Origin: CALKJP01 sp046299555
GTDB lineage: Bacteria > Bacteroidota > Bacteroidia > JACCXN01
Length of the DNA: 64,000 nt
Reading direction: 5' to 3'
NCBI GenBank assembly: GCA_046299555.1
Contig: JBKBHS010000001.1
Location: 1-64,000 of the forward strand
Shown: positions 8,916 to 16,855 of the stretch, piece by piece
How the letters are laid out: every line of letters begins with the position of its first letter
How positions within the stretch are numbered: the stretch's first letter is position 1
Program-made: the position numbers and the translations under genes
The notes under the pieces: generated by a model
What the model was told of the DNA's origin: nothing
What the model saw: only the letters and a program-made list of their open reading frames with translations
Database searches by the model: none

Positions 8916-9557
8916 ATGGATTTTATAGATAAAAATATTGAAGCTTACGCTTTAAAACATACAAAACCTGAAAGTGATTTATTAAAAAAAATAAATCGCG
9001 AAACACATGCTAAAATAATGATGCCACGCATGTTGAGCGGGCATTTACAAGGACGTTTGCTTAGCATGTTCAGCCATATGATAAAACCTGATTACATTCT
9101 TGAAATTGGAACCTATACAGGATATTCTGCCATATGTTTAGCCGAAGGATTAAGCGAAAATGGTAAAATAATTACCATTGACATAAATGAAGAAATTGAA
9201 AAATTTGTTCGTAATTTTTTTGAATCATCTGAATACAAAAACAAAATTGACTACCGCATTGGAAATGCACTAGATATAATACCTACAATAAATCATGAAT
9301 TCGACATGGTGTTTATAGATGCTGATAAAGAAAATTATATAGCATATTATGATTTAATTTTTGATAAAGTAAGAAAAGGTGGTTACATTATTGCAGATAA
9401 TGTTTTATGGAGTGGAAAAGTATTATTGGATAATGCAAAACTTGATAAAGACACCAAAGCCATAAAAGCATTTAATGATAAAATTCAAGACGACAACAGA
9501 GTAGAAAATATTTTACTGCCGGTGCGTGACGGATTAATGATTTGTAGAAAAAAATAA
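8916..9557 (+). CDS. Class I SAM-dependent O-methyltransferase (Methyltransf_3 family)
   Basis: A 213-residue enzyme of the catechol/caffeoyl-CoA O-methyltransferase family. The SAM-binding motif I is ILEIGTYTGYSAI near residue 62, the acidic motif is TIDIN, and the metal/catalytic region has FDMVFIDADKENYIAYYD followed by ADNVLWSGKV. Bacterial members of this family include TrmR, which methylates 5-hydroxyuridine in tRNA, so a tRNA role is as likely as a small-molecule one. It is tightly coupled to the M16 peptidase upstream (1-base gap) and a second methyltransferase downstream (2-base gap). Substrate unknown. Confidence 0.88.
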   Translation: MDFIDKNIEAYALKHTKPESDLLKKINRETHAKIMMPRMLSGHLQGRLLSMFSHMIKPDYILEIGTYTGYSAICLAEGLSENGKIITIDINEEIEKFVRNFFESSEYKNKIDYRIGNALDIIPTINHEFDMVFIDADKENYIAYYDLIFDKVRKGGYIIADNVLWSGKVLLDNAKLDKDTKAIKAFNDKIQDDNRVENILLPVRDGLMICRKK

Positions 9558-9559
9558 AT

Positions 9560-10396
9560 ATGCCATTTGCCAAATCAAAAGATATTAAAGACCATGTAAA
9601 TGCTTTTATAAAAGCACATGCAAGTGCATTTAAAAATACCCATGTAATTGACTTGCCTGCCGGAAGTGGTATAACTTCAGATACGCTTAAAAATGTTGGA
9701 GCAAAAGTTACGGCATTTGACTTATTCCCTGAATTTTTCAAAACTGAAGGCATTAGCTGTTCTTATGCTGATATTATGAATAAAATTCCTCTTGAAAATA
9801 ATTGTGCTGATTGGATAATTTGCCAAGAAGGTATTGAACATTTCGAAAATCAGTTTTATGCGCTTAAGGAATTTAACCGAGTATTAAAGCCTAATGGCAA
9901 ACTCATTGTTACAACACCAAATTATTCGAATCTACGTTCTAAATTCAGCTACTTAATTTCAGAAAGCGAATATTTTTCAAAATTTATGTCACCCAATGAA
10001 ATAGACTCCATCTGGATGACCAAAAAAGGAGATAAACGTATTTACTTCGGACATATTTTTTTAATCGGAATTCAAAAATTGCGTTGCTTAGCTGCACTTT
10101 CAGGATTTAAAATTAGAAATATATACCGGGTAAGAACCAATAAAACATCGGTTTGGCTGCTGCCCATATTTTATCCTTTTATTTACTTATTTAATTGGTT
10201 GATTTATAAAAAATCTATTCGTAAAACTACCAATATTGAAGCAATAGAAACATATAAAGAAATATTTATGTTAAATACCTGTATTAGCATTTTAACTGAT
10301 AGCCACTTGTTTGTTGAATTAGAAAAAACATGTCAATTAGAAGAAGTATCCTCTCAGCTACAAGGTAAAATAACCGATTTTAACGCTTTAACATAG
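9560..10396 (+). CDS. Class I SAM-dependent methyltransferase (Methyltransf_11-like)
   Basis: A 278-residue protein. Motif I is seen as HVIDLPAGSGITSDTLKNVG near residue 28, with Asp in VTAFDLFPEF as the ribose-binding acidic residue. EGIEHFENQFYALKEFNRVLKPNGKLIVTTPN is the standard motif region II-III, in which this gene keeps the Glu-His of many Methyltransf_11 members. A hydrophobic, aromatic-rich stretch around residue 200 (WLLPIFYPFIYLFNWLIY) may be a membrane-associated helix. It is the last gene of the M16-methyltransferase operon. Substrate unknown; lipid or quinone methylation would be consistent with the hydrophobic segment but is only a guess. Confidence 0.78.
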   Translation: MPFAKSKDIKDHVNAFIKAHASAFKNTHVIDLPAGSGITSDTLKNVGAKVTAFDLFPEFFKTEGISCSYADIMNKIPLENNCADWIICQEGIEHFENQFYALKEFNRVLKPNGKLIVTTPNYSNLRSKFSYLISESEYFSKFMSPNEIDSIWMTKKGDKRIYFGHIFLIGIQKLRCLAALSGFKIRNIYRVRTNKTSVWLLPIFYPFIYLFNWLIYKKSIRKTTNIEAIETYKEIFMLNTCISILTDSHLFVELEKTCQLEEVSSQLQGKITDFNALT

Positions 10397-10497
10397 AACT
10401 ATACCACCTTTCTTCATCTTATTTTTCCGTTTATATAAGTAATTGTTTTTTATAATCTACTTCTATTAAATTGCACATAAATTAACATAAATGAAAA

Positions 10498-11793
10498 ATG
10501 AAAAAGTCACTGAGTTTTATTTTATCGCTATCTTTTTTTACTTCAATAGCACTTGGCCAACAAGTTGAAAAATGTGCCACCATGCATGTTCTGCAAAAAC
10601 ATAAAGAACAAGACCCTTCAATTGCAATTAGAATGAAGCAACTTGAAAGCGATGTAGCCAATTGGATTGAAGCCAATAAACACCAAATGAATAATAGAAC
10701 AGTAGTAACCATTCCAACTGTATTTCATGTAGTTTATAAAAACAGCGCTCAAAATATTCCAACTTCACAGATTGAGTCTCAAATTCAAGTTTTAAACGAA
10801 GATTATAGAAAAGCAAATTCAAACTTTAGCACAACTCGTGCTATTTTCGATACACTGGCTGCTGATGTAGAAATTCAATTTTGTCTTGCATCAAAAGACC
10901 CACAAGGCAATCCAACTACCGGGATTACAAGAACACAAGCGCCATCGAATGCCTCGTTTGATCCATTATTTGGCTTTGACAATGTAAAATCATCGTCAAC
11001 GGGAGGCGTTGATCCATGGCCAACCAACGAATATTTGAATATTTGGGTATGTGATATGTCCATTTTAAATCAAACGTTTGTATTAGGATATGCACAATTT
11101 CCCGGTGATAATCCTGCCACAGATGGAGTTGTTTTACAGTATCAACATGTTGGAAGAACAAACGACCCGCAAGCAGCACCGGCCAATCTTGGCAGAACTG
11201 CTACACACGAAGTAGGTCACTGGCTTGGCTTACGCCATATTTGGGGTGATGGACCATGCGACTCTACCGATTATGTTGCCGATACTCCTAATGCTTCTGA
11301 TGCTTCACAATCAGATTGTAATAAAAATAAAAACACCTGCAATACAGAAGACCCATTTTGGGGCACTATTGACCCTCCTGATATGGTAGAAAATTTTATG
11401 GATTATTCAGCAGATGCTTGTATGACCATGTTTACCAAAGGACAAAAAGCACGTATGTGGGGCTTTTTAAATACCGACAGAGCAGGCTTATTAACTTCTA
11501 CTGCAGGGTGCAATGCATTATCGAGTATAAAAGAAACAAAAGTTGATTTGAAAGCAAATATTTACCCAAATCCATCTTCAGGTATTATAAATTTATTCTT
11601 ACTATCTAAAAGTGATGAAGATATTCAAGTTGAAATTTATAATATGCTTGGGCAAAAAGAATTTTATTCAACGGTGAATGATTTAAGAAGCTCTAATTAT
11701 CAGCTTGATTTAACTTCTTTAACAAAAGGAGTATATCTTATCAGATTATCAAATTCGCAAGCAGAACAAATTCAGAAAATTCAAATACAATAA
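10498..11793 (+). CDS. Secreted M43 (pappalysin-type) metalloprotease with T9SS type A sorting domain
   Basis: A 431-residue exported protease. The signal peptide is MKKSLSFILSLSFFTSIALG-Q. The metzincin zinc motif HEVGHWLGLRHIWGD (HExxHxxGxxH) is near residue 240, and the Met-turn region is VENFMDYSADACMTMF. The M43 family cleaves proteins extracellularly; relatives include ulilysin. The last 90 residues form a type A T9SS sorting domain: IYPNPSSGIINL, then VEIYNMLGQ, then LTKGVYLIRL, so the enzyme should cross the outer membrane by T9SS and be surface-attached or released. It stands alone, followed by a good terminator hairpin at 11814-11850. It has several Cys, likely for extracellular disulfides. 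Confidence 0.93.
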   Translation: MKKSLSFILSLSFFTSIALGQQVEKCATMHVLQKHKEQDPSIAIRMKQLESDVANWIEANKHQMNNRTVVTIPTVFHVVYKNSAQNIPTSQIESQIQVLNEDYRKANSNFSTTRAIFDTLAADVEIQFCLASKDPQGNPTTGITRTQAPSNASFDPLFGFDNVKSSSTGGVDPWPTNEYLNIWVCDMSILNQTFVLGYAQFPGDNPATDGVVLQYQHVGRTNDPQAAPANLGRTATHEVGHWLGLRHIWGDGPCDSTDYVADTPNASDASQSDCNKNKNTCNTEDPFWGTIDPPDMVENFMDYSADACMTMFTKGQKARMWGFLNTDRAGLLTSTAGCNALSSIKETKVDLKANIYPNPSSGIINLFLLSKSDEDIQVEIYNMLGQKEFYSTVNDLRSSNYQLDLTSLTKGVYLIRLSNSQAEQIQKIQIQ

Positions 11794-11813
11794 TTAAAAA
11801 ATTTATTATTGGT

Positions 11814-11850
11814 AGAGCAAATCAATTAAAATTGATTTGCTCTTTTTTAT
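11814..11850 (+). terminator. Terminator of the M43 protease gene
   Basis: A 13-bp perfect stem, AGAGCAAATCAAT/ATTGATTTGCTCT, with a four-base loop followed by TTTTTAT. It overlaps the last codon of the convergent glycosyltransferase gene and may serve both directions. Confidence 0.8.
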
Positions 11851-12908
11851 ATAACTTTCAACAAATCATCTATAGCATCAGACAAGCCCTGCTGTTGTTT
11901 TATAAGTGGAACTCCCTGCATAAATGGTATTCTTGCAATTGCAGCTTTTAAGTCCATCTCCGATTGTTTTTGATACACACACCAGCCTTTTCCTGCAAAA
12001 CGTTTTGCGAGATACTCTTGTTCCGTCTGTCCGGGAGTTGGAATAAAAATTGCTTTTTTACCATACACAGCTAAATCCATAATGGTGCTATAACCTCCTC
12101 TGCAAACTATCACCTCACTGGCGACAACAGCTTTTTCCATTTCAAGTGAATTTAAATGTGATACTACTGTAAGATTATTTATTGTTTGAACATTATTTGA
12201 ATCTCCTGGCTTACCTAAAACCAATAATGATTTTTTATTTAATTGCTTTAATTGAGCTATTAATTTTTCCTCAAAAATGGTTCTTTGGGGCTCAGGGCCG
12301 GAAACAATAGCCATAACATCGTATTTTTTATCCTGAAAAATTTTTCCATTAAAGCGCGTTAAAGGGCCTATAAATCTTGCATGAGGAGGCAAATTTTCTA
12401 AATGTGATAATTTACCCGAGAGATTTTTTTCGTGTGACACGTCCGGAATCCAGCAAAAATCAAAACGATTTATAAATTGTAGGTTAAGTAAAAATACCAA
12501 ATCTTCTAATACAGGGGATAAAATTCTTACTTGATGCGTTATAAAAACACAAGGTACTTTTTTAGTCCATAAACCATAACGATTATCTGAAATTACAGCA
12601 TCTATTTTATGCTTTTTGATAAGCTTTTCAAGAAGCTCATGTTCCTTTCTAATCATTTTTATAATATGAGGAACTTTGCTCAATACTTTAAAAAAGAAAC
12701 TTCCCCTGTTTTGATAGGTTACATCATAGCCGGGTAAAACTTCAAATTTTAATTCAGGGAATTCTTGCATTAATAGTTGTAAAGGTTTACCATCAGCTGC
12801 AACGATAACTTCTAAACCTTTACTCTTAAGTTCATTTATTATAGGAACACAGCGAGTTGCATGGCCTAAACCCCAATCAAGCGGTGATATTAAAATTTTT
12901 TTTGCCAT
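11847..12908 (-). CDS. Glycosyltransferase, MurG/GT28-like
   Basis: A 353-residue cytoplasmic GT-B fold enzyme. The N-terminal half begins KKILISPLDWGLGHATRCVP, the Gly-rich GHATR loop of this group. The C-terminal half has VICRGGYSTIMDLAVYGK and FIPTPGQTEQEYLAKRF, the nucleotide-sugar binding region shared with MurG and glycosyltransferase family 28. Acceptor and sugar are unknown; in Bacteroidota such genes sit apart from the true murG. I chose ATG 12908 instead of the in-frame ATG at 12932 because the latter lies within the -7 box of a divergent promoter. It is divergent from the SDR gene and shares a palindromic promoter with it. Confidence 0.75.
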   Translation of the reverse strand: MAKKILISPLDWGLGHATRCVPIINELKSKGLEVIVAADGKPLQLLMQEFPELKFEVLPGYDVTYQNRGSFFFKVLSKVPHIIKMIRKEHELLEKLIKKHKIDAVISDNRYGLWTKKVPCVFITHQVRILSPVLEDLVFLLNLQFINRFDFCWIPDVSHEKNLSGKLSHLENLPPHARFIGPLTRFNGKIFQDKKYDVMAIVSGPEPQRTIFEEKLIAQLKQLNKKSLLVLGKPGDSNNVQTINNLTVVSHLNSLEMEKAVVASEVIVCRGGYSTIMDLAVYGKKAIFIPTPGQTEQEYLAKRFAGKGWCVYQKQSEMDLKAAIARIPFMQGVPLIKQQQGLSDAIDDLLKVI

Positions 12909-12929
12909 GCTATTATTATATTTAGCACA

Positions 12930-12947
12930 CAAAGTTATTTAACTTTG
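12930..12947. promoter_or_regulatory. Back-to-back divergent promoter palindrome
   Basis: CAAAGTTA-TT-TAACTTTG is a perfect inverted repeat. Its right half (12940-12947) is a TAnnTTTG box followed by C, pointing at the SDR gene, 14 bases before its ATG. Its left half (12930-12937 on the minus strand) is the same box pointing at the glycosyltransferase gene, 21 bases before its chosen ATG. The two -7 elements are only two bases apart. Confidence 0.65.
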
Positions 12948-12961
12948 CTTTTTGTTGTGTT

Positions 12962-13657
12962 ATGACAGTATTAATTTCAGGAGCTACAAAAGGAATTGGG
13001 AGAGCCATTGCTTTAGCCTGTGCATCCAAAGGATATGATTTAGCATTGGGGGCAAGAAATTCTAATGAACTTATTGCGTTAAAAAAAGAGCTACAAATTC
13101 AAAACCCAAAAATTAAAATTAGTGCATTCTCTGTTGATTTTACAAACTGTTCACAAATTTCAGAGTTTGTAAATTTAGTTTTAAAAGAACATCCTAAAAT
13201 TGATGTTTTAATTAATAATGTGGGGAGTTATAAAGAAGATAATGTTGCAACATCGAACTACTTTTTAGAAGAAATGCTCGATATTAATTTAAAAAGTGCA
13301 TATTATCTAACCAAAAGTTTACTTCCACATTTTAAAAGTGGCGATTGCATCATAAATATTTGTTCAATACTAAGCAAAAATGTTAGAAAAGGGGCTGTTT
13401 CATATACCATTTCGAAGCATGCATTATACGGATTTAACAATGCTTTAAGAGAAGAATTGCGGGAGAAAAAAATAAAAGTTACAGCAATAATACCAGGCTC
13501 TGTAAGTACAGCATCATGGGATGGAATACCTGTTAATAGGGAAGAATTGATACAGCCTGAAGACATTGCAAAAGCAGCTATATTTGCCATAAATTGCTCT
13601 CCAAATACCGTAATTGAAGAAATTATTATAAGACCAATAAATTTTGATAATATTTAA
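12962..13657 (+). CDS. Short-chain dehydrogenase/reductase
   Basis: A 231-residue classical SDR with a Rossmann fold. The cofactor motif is SGATKGIGRAIA (TGxxxGIG type) at the N terminus, LINNVG is the NAG-equivalent, the catalytic Ser lies in NICSILS, and the Tyr-Lys pair in SYTISKHAL. The ending after the Pro-Gly motif (IIPGSVSTASWDG) is typical of 3-ketoacyl-reductase-like members. The residue after the second cofactor strand is Arg (LALGARN), suggesting NADPH. trmB starts two bases after the stop, and the alkyltransferase-like gene overlaps trmB, so the three form an operon from the palindromic promoter. Substrate not known. Confidence 0.88.
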   Translation: MTVLISGATKGIGRAIALACASKGYDLALGARNSNELIALKKELQIQNPKIKISAFSVDFTNCSQISEFVNLVLKEHPKIDVLINNVGSYKEDNVATSNYFLEEMLDINLKSAYYLTKSLLPHFKSGDCIINICSILSKNVRKGAVSYTISKHALYGFNNALREELREKKIKVTAIIPGSVSTASWDGIPVNREELIQPEDIAKAAIFAINCSPNTVIEEIIIRPINFDNI

Positions 13658-13659
13658 AC

Positions 13660-14415
13660 GTGGGAAAGAACAAACTACAACGTTTTGCAGAAAATAAAAC
13701 ATTTAGAAATGTTTTTGAACCTCCATACGAAGTTACGAGTCAAAACAAATTTGAATTAAAAGGCAAATGGCATCAAGAATATTTTAAAAATAATCATCCC
13801 ATTGTTTTGGAGCTTGGCTGTGGCAGAGGAGAATATACCGTTGGTTTAGCACAACTTTATCCTCATAAAAATTTTATAGGAATAGATATTAAGGGAGCAC
13901 GTTTATGGCACGGAGCTAACTTTGCTATTAAAAACAATTTATCTAACGTAGCTTTTGTTAGAACCCGAATAGATTTTATAGAATCTATTTTTGACAAAAA
14001 TGAAGTAAGTGAAATTTGGATAACATTTCCTGACCCACAACCTTCTACCGCTAAAGAGTTTAAACGATTAACTTCTTCGAGATTTTTAAACAGATACAAT
14101 AATGTTCTAACAACAAATGGAATTATACATCTTAAAACAGATAATGCAGGATTATATAAGTACACGCTGGAAGTAATAAAACATTATCAGCTCCCTTTAT
14201 ATTTTCATACAGATAATTTATATAAAACCGAAGAACAAACAAATACTCATCTTAAAGAAGCACGCGCTTTTAAAACCTATTACGAAGAATTATTTACCGG
14301 GAAAGGACATGTTATACATTACATTCGATTTGGATTAAAAAACGAAAATTTACCGGAAGAAAAATTATCTCACAAAATTGATAAATACGGTATTTTAAAT
14401 GAGCCACAACAATGA
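13660..14415 (+). CDS. trmB: tRNA (guanine-N7-)-methyltransferase
   Basis: Makes m7G46 in the variable loop of many tRNAs using SAM. A 251-residue protein with a GTG start two bases after the SDR stop. Motif I is VLELGCGRGEYTVGLA near residue 48, followed by FIGIDIKGARLWHGA, and the TrmB signature ITFPDPQPS (IxFPDPxxK/xxH type) near residue 120. The C terminus has THLKEARAFKTYYEELF and a variant of the usual T-x-Y-E closing motif. The usual Lys after PDP is replaced by Gln-Pro-Ser here, as I recall for Bacteroidota members. The alkyltransferase-like gene overlaps its last 17 bases. Confidence 0.92.
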   Translation: MGKNKLQRFAENKTFRNVFEPPYEVTSQNKFELKGKWHQEYFKNNHPIVLELGCGRGEYTVGLAQLYPHKNFIGIDIKGARLWHGANFAIKNNLSNVAFVRTRIDFIESIFDKNEVSEIWITFPDPQPSTAKEFKRLTSSRFLNRYNNVLTTNGIIHLKTDNAGLYKYTLEVIKHYQLPLYFHTDNLYKTEEQTNTHLKEARAFKTYYEELFTGKGHVIHYIRFGLKNENLPEEKLSHKIDKYGILNEPQQ

Positions 14416-14737
14416 TTTTTTTGAAATGGTATATCAAGTAGTACGTCTAATTCCCGAAGGACGTGTAACTACTTATGGTGCCATTGCAAAATATTTAGGA
14501 GCAGCCCGTTCTTCGCGTATGGTTGGCTGGGCAATGAATGTATCACATTCGCAAAAAGAATATGTACCGGCACACCGTGTTGTAAACCGAAATGGATTAC
14601 TTACCGGAAAACATCATTTTAAAACACCTTTTGAGATGCAACAATTATTAGAATCAGAAGGAATTATTGTAGAAAATGATAAGATAATTCACTTTGAAAA
14701 ACATTTCTGGGACCCTTCAAAAGAATTAAATCTTTAA
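14399..14737 (+). CDS. Alkyltransferase-like (ATL) DNA-binding protein, MGMT family without the acceptor Cys
   Basis: A 112-residue protein consisting of the MGMT DNA-binding domain only. It begins MVYQVVRLIPEGRVTTYGAIAKYLG, the standard winged-helix with the Tyr finger, followed by RMVGWAMN with the Arg finger. The acceptor motif reads VPAHRVVNRNG: PAHRV in place of PCHRV, so the alkyl-accepting Cys is Ala. Such ATL proteins bind O6-alkylguanine and hand it to nucleotide excision repair rather than repair it themselves. It overlaps trmB by 17 bases and ends the SDR-trmB-atl operon. Convergent with the Cys-rich lipoprotein gene. Confidence 0.9.
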   Translation: MSHNNDFFEMVYQVVRLIPEGRVTTYGAIAKYLGAARSSRMVGWAMNVSHSQKEYVPAHRVVNRNGLLTGKHHFKTPFEMQQLLESEGIIVENDKIIHFEKHFWDPSKELNL

Positions 14738-14742
14738 TTCAT

Positions 14743-15093
14743 TTAAGGGCACTTTCTACACATTGAACAATCGCCTATGCCATCACCATTTGTATCGTGC
14801 ACAGCAGAAGTATAACATTTTCCACAACACAACCATGGATGCGAACTTGGGCATCCGGTAGGAATACAGCCAGATCCTCCTCCACTTCCTCCTCCATCCG
14901 GACAACAATAAACGCCATCAACCGGGTTACTACAATTTGAATTTTCTTTTACTTTGGTACAGTGTGAACCTTCTTCGCACTTATAACAATTTTTTCCACT
15001 ATCTCCCAAACATTGACCAGTTGGGCAGTTAATATCTGGATTACAAGAATAATATATTAGAATTAAGATATAAATAAATTTAAACTTACTCAT
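14743..15093 (-). CDS. Cysteine-rich putative lipoprotein
   Basis: A 116-residue protein of no family I recognise. A short hydrophobic N-terminal segment (FIYILILIYYSC) ends in a Cys that could be a lipobox, although YYS-C is atypical. It has 17 Cys in total, spread as CPTGQC, CYKC, YCC, LCC, CGKC and CRKC. A Gly/Ser linker (DGGGSGGGSG) is in the middle. DTNGDGIGD near the C terminus is a calcium-loop pattern like those in thrombospondin type 3 or dockerin repeats. The many Cys after an export signal point to a disulfide-knotted surface protein, or alternatively metal binding. It has its own transcription unit, five bases past the ATL stop, convergent. Confidence 0.55.
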   Translation of the reverse strand: MSKFKFIYILILIYYSCNPDINCPTGQCLGDSGKNCYKCEEGSHCTKVKENSNCSNPVDGVYCCPDGGGSGGGSGCIPTGCPSSHPWLCCGKCYTSAVHDTNGDGIGDCSMCRKCP

Positions 15094-15127
15094 GTTTACT
15101 ATTGTTAGTTAGGTAAAATAAATGAAA

Positions 15128-15135
15128 TACCTTTG
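15128..15135 (+). promoter_or_regulatory. mrp promoter -7 element
   Basis: TACCTTTG followed by C matches the Bacteroidota consensus exactly, 48 bases before the mrp ATG. An ATTG at 15101-15104 is a possible -33 box with a 23-base spacer. Confidence 0.6.
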
Positions 15136-15183
15136 CATGCAAAATGACATTAATCATATACTCAACTGATATTAATCATAAAA

Positions 15184-16263
15184 ATGGAACCAAGCATAGA
15201 AAAATTAAAAGAAGCCTTATCTTACGTAATAGAACCTGATTTAAAAAAGGACTTAATTGCCTTGGACTTAGTGAAGGATATAAAAATTGATGGGCAAAAT
15301 ATTTCATTTACTGTTCATATAAATAATCCTGCCATGCACAGCCGAAAACGCATGCAGGAAGCATGCGAACATGCTATAGAAAGAATTCTTGGAAAAGGAT
15401 TTAAAGTAGATGTAAATGTAGAAGCATTACCTCCTGAAAATAAGAGAGCATCACAATTAAGAACTATTCTTCCGGGCGTAAAATATATTATTGCCGTATC
15501 ATCCGGCAAAGGAGGTGTTGGAAAATCAACAGTAGCATCAAATTTAGCAGTAGCATTGGCCAATATGGATTTTAATGTTGGATTAATTGATGCCGATATT
15601 TATGGCCCGTCTATTCCAACCATGTTTGATGTTGAAAATGAAAAACCAAGCTTAATTGATGTTAATGGTAAAACATACATAAAGCCTATTGAAAGTCATG
15701 GTGTAAAATTACTTTCCATTGGTTTTTTTGCAGACTTGTCGCAGGCAATTGTTTGGCGTGGTCCAATGGCAACAAAAGCACTTAATCAAATGTTTACTGA
15801 TAGCTATTGGGGCGAATTAGATTTTATGATTATTGATTTACCTCCAGGAACAGGAGATATTCATCTTTCATTAATACAATTAGTTCCGCTTTCAGGAGCA
15901 ATTATTGTTACTACACCACAAAAAGTCGCATTGGCAGACGCACAAAAAGGAGCGGCAATGTTCCGGTTACCATCTATAAATGTCCCCATTTTAGGTATAG
16001 TAGAAAATATGTCGTGGTTTACTCCGGCAGAATTACCGGAAAATAAATATTTTATTTTCGGAAAAGATGGAGCAAAAAATCTGGCTGAAAAATTAAATGT
16101 ACCCTTATTAGGTCAAATCCCTTTAGTACAAAGCATTTGCGAAGCAGGCGATGTTGGACGTCCGGTAGTAATGCAAGAAACTACTCCTCAAGCTTTAGCT
16201 TTTAGAGAACTTGCAAGAAATGTAATGAATACATTGATAAAGATAAATATAGAAAAAGTTTAA
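15184..16263 (+). CDS. Mrp/ApbC-type Fe-S cluster carrier ATPase
   Basis: A 359-residue cytoplasmic P-loop protein. The N-terminal 85 residues are a MIP18/DUF59 domain (LKEALSYVIEPDLKKDLIALD). The deviant Walker A is SSGKGGVGKSTVASNLA near residue 105, with DADIYGPSIP and DLPPGTGDIHL following. Mrp/ApbC proteins carry Fe-S clusters to apo-proteins. In the canonical form two Cys (CxxC) follow ENMS; here the region reads VENMSWFTPAELPENKYFIFG and has no CxxC, so the usual bridging cluster site is missing. The nfu-like gene that follows carries a CxxC, which may compensate. Co-transcription with nfu is likely, although nfu also has its own -7 box. Confidence 0.9.
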   Translation: MEPSIEKLKEALSYVIEPDLKKDLIALDLVKDIKIDGQNISFTVHINNPAMHSRKRMQEACEHAIERILGKGFKVDVNVEALPPENKRASQLRTILPGVKYIIAVSSGKGGVGKSTVASNLAVALANMDFNVGLIDADIYGPSIPTMFDVENEKPSLIDVNGKTYIKPIESHGVKLLSIGFFADLSQAIVWRGPMATKALNQMFTDSYWGELDFMIIDLPPGTGDIHLSLIQLVPLSGAIIVTTPQKVALADAQKGAAMFRLPSINVPILGIVENMSWFTPAELPENKYFIFGKDGAKNLAEKLNVPLLGQIPLVQSICEAGDVGRPVVMQETTPQALAFRELARNVMNTLIKINIEKV

Positions 16264-16270
16264 AATATTG

Positions 16271-16278
16271 TATCTTTG
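16271..16278 (+). promoter_or_regulatory. Internal promoter -7 element before nfu
   Basis: TATCTTTG fits TAnnTTTG and lies in the gap between mrp and nfu. It would start transcription close to 16284, upstream of the second ATG of nfu (16298). Confidence 0.45.
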
Positions 16279-16297
16279 AACTATGGATAAGCAAGTA

Positions 16298-16537
16298 ATG
16301 GATAAAAACGAAATTTTAAAAATTATTGAAGATACATTAACACAATTACGACCATTTTTAGAAGCTGATGGTGGAGATATGGAATTGGTTGATATAACCG
16401 ATGAAGGTGTAGTAAAGGTGAAACTTTTAGGAGCTTGTTCTAATTGCTCTATGAGTAATATGACTCTAAAAGCTGGTGTAGAAGAAGCCTTAAAGAAAGC
16501 AGTTCCACAAATAAAATCAGTTGAAGCGATATATTAA
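16298..16537 (+). CDS. NifU-like Fe-S scaffold domain protein (Nfu type)
   Basis: A 79-residue protein made of a single NifU C-terminal domain: TLTQLRPFLEADGGDMELVD, then VVKVKLLGACSNCSMSNMTL, with CxxC (CSNC) as the cluster-binding pair. It acts as a carrier of 4Fe-4S clusters. I favour ATG 16298 (MDKNEILK) because a -7 box at 16271-16278 would begin transcription at or after the alternative ATG 16283 (MDKQVMDKNE); if read from the mrp promoter, 16283 remains possible. It follows mrp directly, and the two together form an Fe-S delivery pair. A strong bidirectional terminator follows. Confidence 0.88.
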   Translation: MDKNEILKIIEDTLTQLRPFLEADGGDMELVDITDEGVVKVKLLGACSNCSMSNMTLKAGVEEALKKAVPQIKSVEAIY

Positions 16538-16555
16538 ATTGCCATTAAACAAATT

Positions 16556-16586
16556 AAAAAAGCCCCGAAAGTTTCGGGGCTTTTTT
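16556..16586. terminator. Bidirectional terminator between nfu and a lipoprotein gene
   Basis: Nearly perfect palindrome: AAAAAAGCCCCGAAA followed by TTTCGGGGCTTTTTT, with A and T runs on the two sides. It lies between the convergent nfu and small lipoprotein genes. Confidence 0.88.
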
Positions 16587-16605
16587 ATAGATTTTATTTA
16601 AAATC

Positions 16606-16815
16606 TTAGTTTGTAGCTGGAGCTTCAGTAGCTGTAGAATCAGTAGCTTCAGCAGCTTCTGTAGATTCTTCAGCAGATTGCTCAAGCTCTTGGAACATTT
16701 GCTCAACTGCAGCTTGAGCTTCTTCTTCAGCTTTCTTTTTTTCTTCTTCAGATGGACCGCAAGCAACTAAAGAAATCATGCCGGCAGCCACTAAAAATGC
16801 AAAAAACTTTTTCAT
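16606..16815 (-). CDS. Small Glu/Ala-rich lipoprotein
   Basis: A 69-residue protein with a signal peptide and lipobox (ISLVAC-GPSEEE). The mature 50 residues are almost entirely Glu, Ala, Lys, Thr and Ser: EEEKKKAEEEAQAAVEQMF suggests a short helix, and the rest a disordered Thr/Glu tail. It is likely an abundant envelope lipoprotein, not homologous in sequence to Lpp. It has its own perfect -7 box (16856-16863) and a strong terminator, consistent with high expression. The ATG at 16815 is followed by a normal MKKFF start. No known function. Confidence 0.75.
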   Translation of the reverse strand: MKKFFAFLVAAGMISLVACGPSEEEKKKAEEEAQAAVEQMFQELEQSAEESTEAAEATDSTATEAPATN

Positions 16816-16855
16816 TTTGTTTAATTTTTGAGTTATTGGTTATTGGTTTAAAGGA

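Noticed and set aside
16554..16766. Minus-strand frame of 70 residues, Leu/Lys-rich, overlapping the Glu/Ala lipoprotein
   Set aside because: It is the shifted frame of the GAA/GCT-rich lipoprotein gene and includes the terminator.
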